Assembly (NCBI GenBank): GCA_029263035.1
Contig: JAJCYF010000119.1
Span: 1 to 7,134, forward strand
From: Actinomycetes bacterium
Lineage (GTDB): Bacteria; Actinomycetota; CADDZG01; JAHWKV01
Direction of reading: 5' to 3'
Length of the DNA: 7,134 nt
Part shown: positions 6,170 through 7,134 of the stretch, in pieces
Layout of the letters: each line of letters begins with the position of its first letter
Position numbering within the stretch: the first letter of the stretch is position 1
Program-made: the position numbers and the translations under genes
Notes under the pieces: generated by a model
Told to the model about the DNA's origin: nothing
Databases searched by the model: none
The model's input: the letters and a program-made list of their open reading frames with translations, nothing else

Positions 6170-7134
6170 GGGTGGCCCGGCTGCGCCGCAGCGCATTCGT
6201 GATCTACCTGCTGGTTCTGTCGGCGCTTGCGGTCGGCGTCCTGCCGGGTACCGCTTCCGCGCAGGAACCAAGGCCGGGAGAGATCGTGATCGTCAGCATG
6301 CCCTCGGTCACCTGGGAGGACGTCGCCGCCGGCGATGCCCCCAACCTTCGCCGGCTCGCCGCAGGGGGCTCCATGGCCGCCCTGTCGCTTCGCACCGTGG
6401 GGCCCCGGACCGACCAGGCGTCGGCTTTGGTGACCATCGGCGCGGGCAACCGGGCGCGGGCGCACGGCGGGCGGCCCTCGGCCGAAGGCGACGCCGACAC
6501 CGGCCCCAACGCAATTCCCCAGGCGGACGGCAGCGCGCTGGTGCGGGGCATGGAGTACCTGATCGAGGACAACGACGACCTGGGCTACCGGGCGGAACCG
6601 GGTGCCCTGGGCGAGCAGTTGAATGAGATCGGCCTGAAGACCGGCGTGGCCGGCAACTCGGACGGCGGCTACGTCTGGTCGACCGCCCCCGAGCGCAGGG
6701 GGACCGGAATCGAACGCCGGCGGTTCGGAGCCCTCGCGGTGACCGACAAGCAGGGCCACGTCGACGTGGCCGAGGTCGGAGACTTCCTTTGGGTCCGCGA
6801 CCCTGAAACGCTGAACGGATACCGGACGAACGAGCCGGCGCTCCTTGCGGCCGCCGCCCGGGTGATAGAAGCGGCCGACGTCTCGGTGATCGAGCTTACC
6901 GACACCTATCGCGAAAGCCGGGTTGCCCATTCCTGGTTGAGGGAGATCGAGGTCCCCGAAGGCCGGCTGCCGGAGGTCCGGGCTGCGGTTCGCCGCGACG
7001 ACGCCCTGCTGGGCGAGGTTGCCGGGATGCTGGACCTGGAGCGCGACACGCTCGTGGTCCTGGCTACCGAGGGGCCCGGACCGGCCAAGCCGGAGATCCT
7101 GACCGTCTCGGTCATGGCGGGGGTGGGGGCGCAC
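6166..7134 (+). CDS. Secreted alkaline-phosphatase/sulfatase-fold-like protein (N-terminal part)
   Basis: This reading frame is open for 323 codons to the right edge, so the gene is partial. The GTG at 6166-6168 overlaps the murJ stop by 4 bases. Residues 1-32 look like a signal peptide: basic RLRR (5-8), hydrophobic FVIYLLVLSALAVGVLPG (11-28), and a TASA cleavage site before Gln33. The mature part starts with a strand IVIVSMPSVTWEDV (40-53), then APNLRRLAAGGSMAALSLRTVGPRTDQASALVTIGAGNRA (58-97). This resembles the start of alkaline-phosphatase-superfamily proteins of the secreted kind found in actinobacteria (PNL..LA..G, then a T.GAGNRA motif). Later segments fit too: ADVSVIELTDTYRE (237-250), RRDDALLGEVAGML (276-289) and TLVVLATEGPG (295-305). 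The usual metal-binding Asp at the end of the first strand is not evident (Ser44-Met45-Pro46), so catalysis is uncertain. Linkage to murJ suggests an envelope function. The fold call is moderate. Confidence 0.72.
   Translation, partial: MRVARLRRSAFVIYLLVLSALAVGVLPGTASAQEPRPGEIVIVSMPSVTWEDVAAGDAPNLRRLAAGGSMAALSLRTVGPRTDQASALVTIGAGNRARAHGGRPSAEGDADTGPNAIPQADGSALVRGMEYLIEDNDDLGYRAEPGALGEQLNEIGLKTGVAGNSDGGYVWSTAPERRGTGIERRRFGALAVTDKQGHVDVAEVGDFLWVRDPETLNGYRTNEPALLAAAARVIEAADVSVIELTDTYRESRVAHSWLREIEVPEGRLPEVRAAVRRDDALLGEVAGMLDLERDTLVVLATEGPGPAKPEILTVSVMAGVGAH

Noticed and set aside
4484..6271. A 595-codon open frame on the minus strand, antisense to the whole of murJ
   Set aside because: Its translation is a low-complexity run rich in Arg, Gly, Gln, His and Pro without any domain, as expected for the complement of a GC-rich gene; the plus-strand frame has clear MurJ motifs and a good ribosome binding site.
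6082..7134. A 350-codon minus-strand open frame at the right edge
   Set aside because: The plus-strand frame from 6166 has a signal peptide, phosphatase-like motifs and an overlap with murJ; the antisense product shows no recognisable fold.

Overview
The window is GC-rich, gene-dense DNA with compact operons, GTG and TTG starts, and 4-base stop/start overlaps. Together with two tandem fluoride-channel genes, a MocR-type regulator and an actinobacterial-style MurJ, this points to a chromosome segment of an actinomycete-like bacterium (Actinomycetota), probably an uncultured lineage. This placement is inferred from composition and gene style; no rRNA or marker for finer placement is present.

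Left block (1-1124, all minus strand): a stand-alone cyclic-nucleotide-binding-domain protein is followed by two CrcB/FluC fluoride channel subunits. The two crcB genes overlap by 4 bases and the second runs off the window. Two paralogous subunits side by side suggest a heterodimeric fluoride exporter. A 73-bp divergent region (1125-1197) separates this operon from a plus-strand MocR/GntR regulator with an aminotransferase-like domain (1198-2670). That region, extending just into the first codon on the left, holds a nested inverted repeat centred near 1150, a probable shared operator.

Middle block (2697-3349, plus strand): a small DUF4258-type protein and a small DUF2283-type protein, families often found as neighbours and suspected of being toxin-antitoxin-like. 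Between them lies a 164-bp sequence (2917-3080) that is palindromic from end to end, with 23-bp imperfect terminal inverted repeats (20 of 23 matching). Its left end supplies two bases of the upstream stop codon and its right end supplies the ribosome binding site of the downstream gene. Conceptual removal of exactly these 164 bases leaves TGA directly abutting ATG, a normal compact operon junction. It therefore looks like a MITE-type insertion that kept both genes intact, and is the most interesting feature of the window.

Right block (3346-7134): a minus-strand GT4-type glycosyltransferase converges on the DUF2283 gene, the two TAG stops sharing one CTAG. It diverges from murJ (lipid II flippase), which overlaps by 4 bases a secreted alkaline-phosphatase-fold-like protein that runs off the right edge. 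This block looks like cell-envelope biogenesis.
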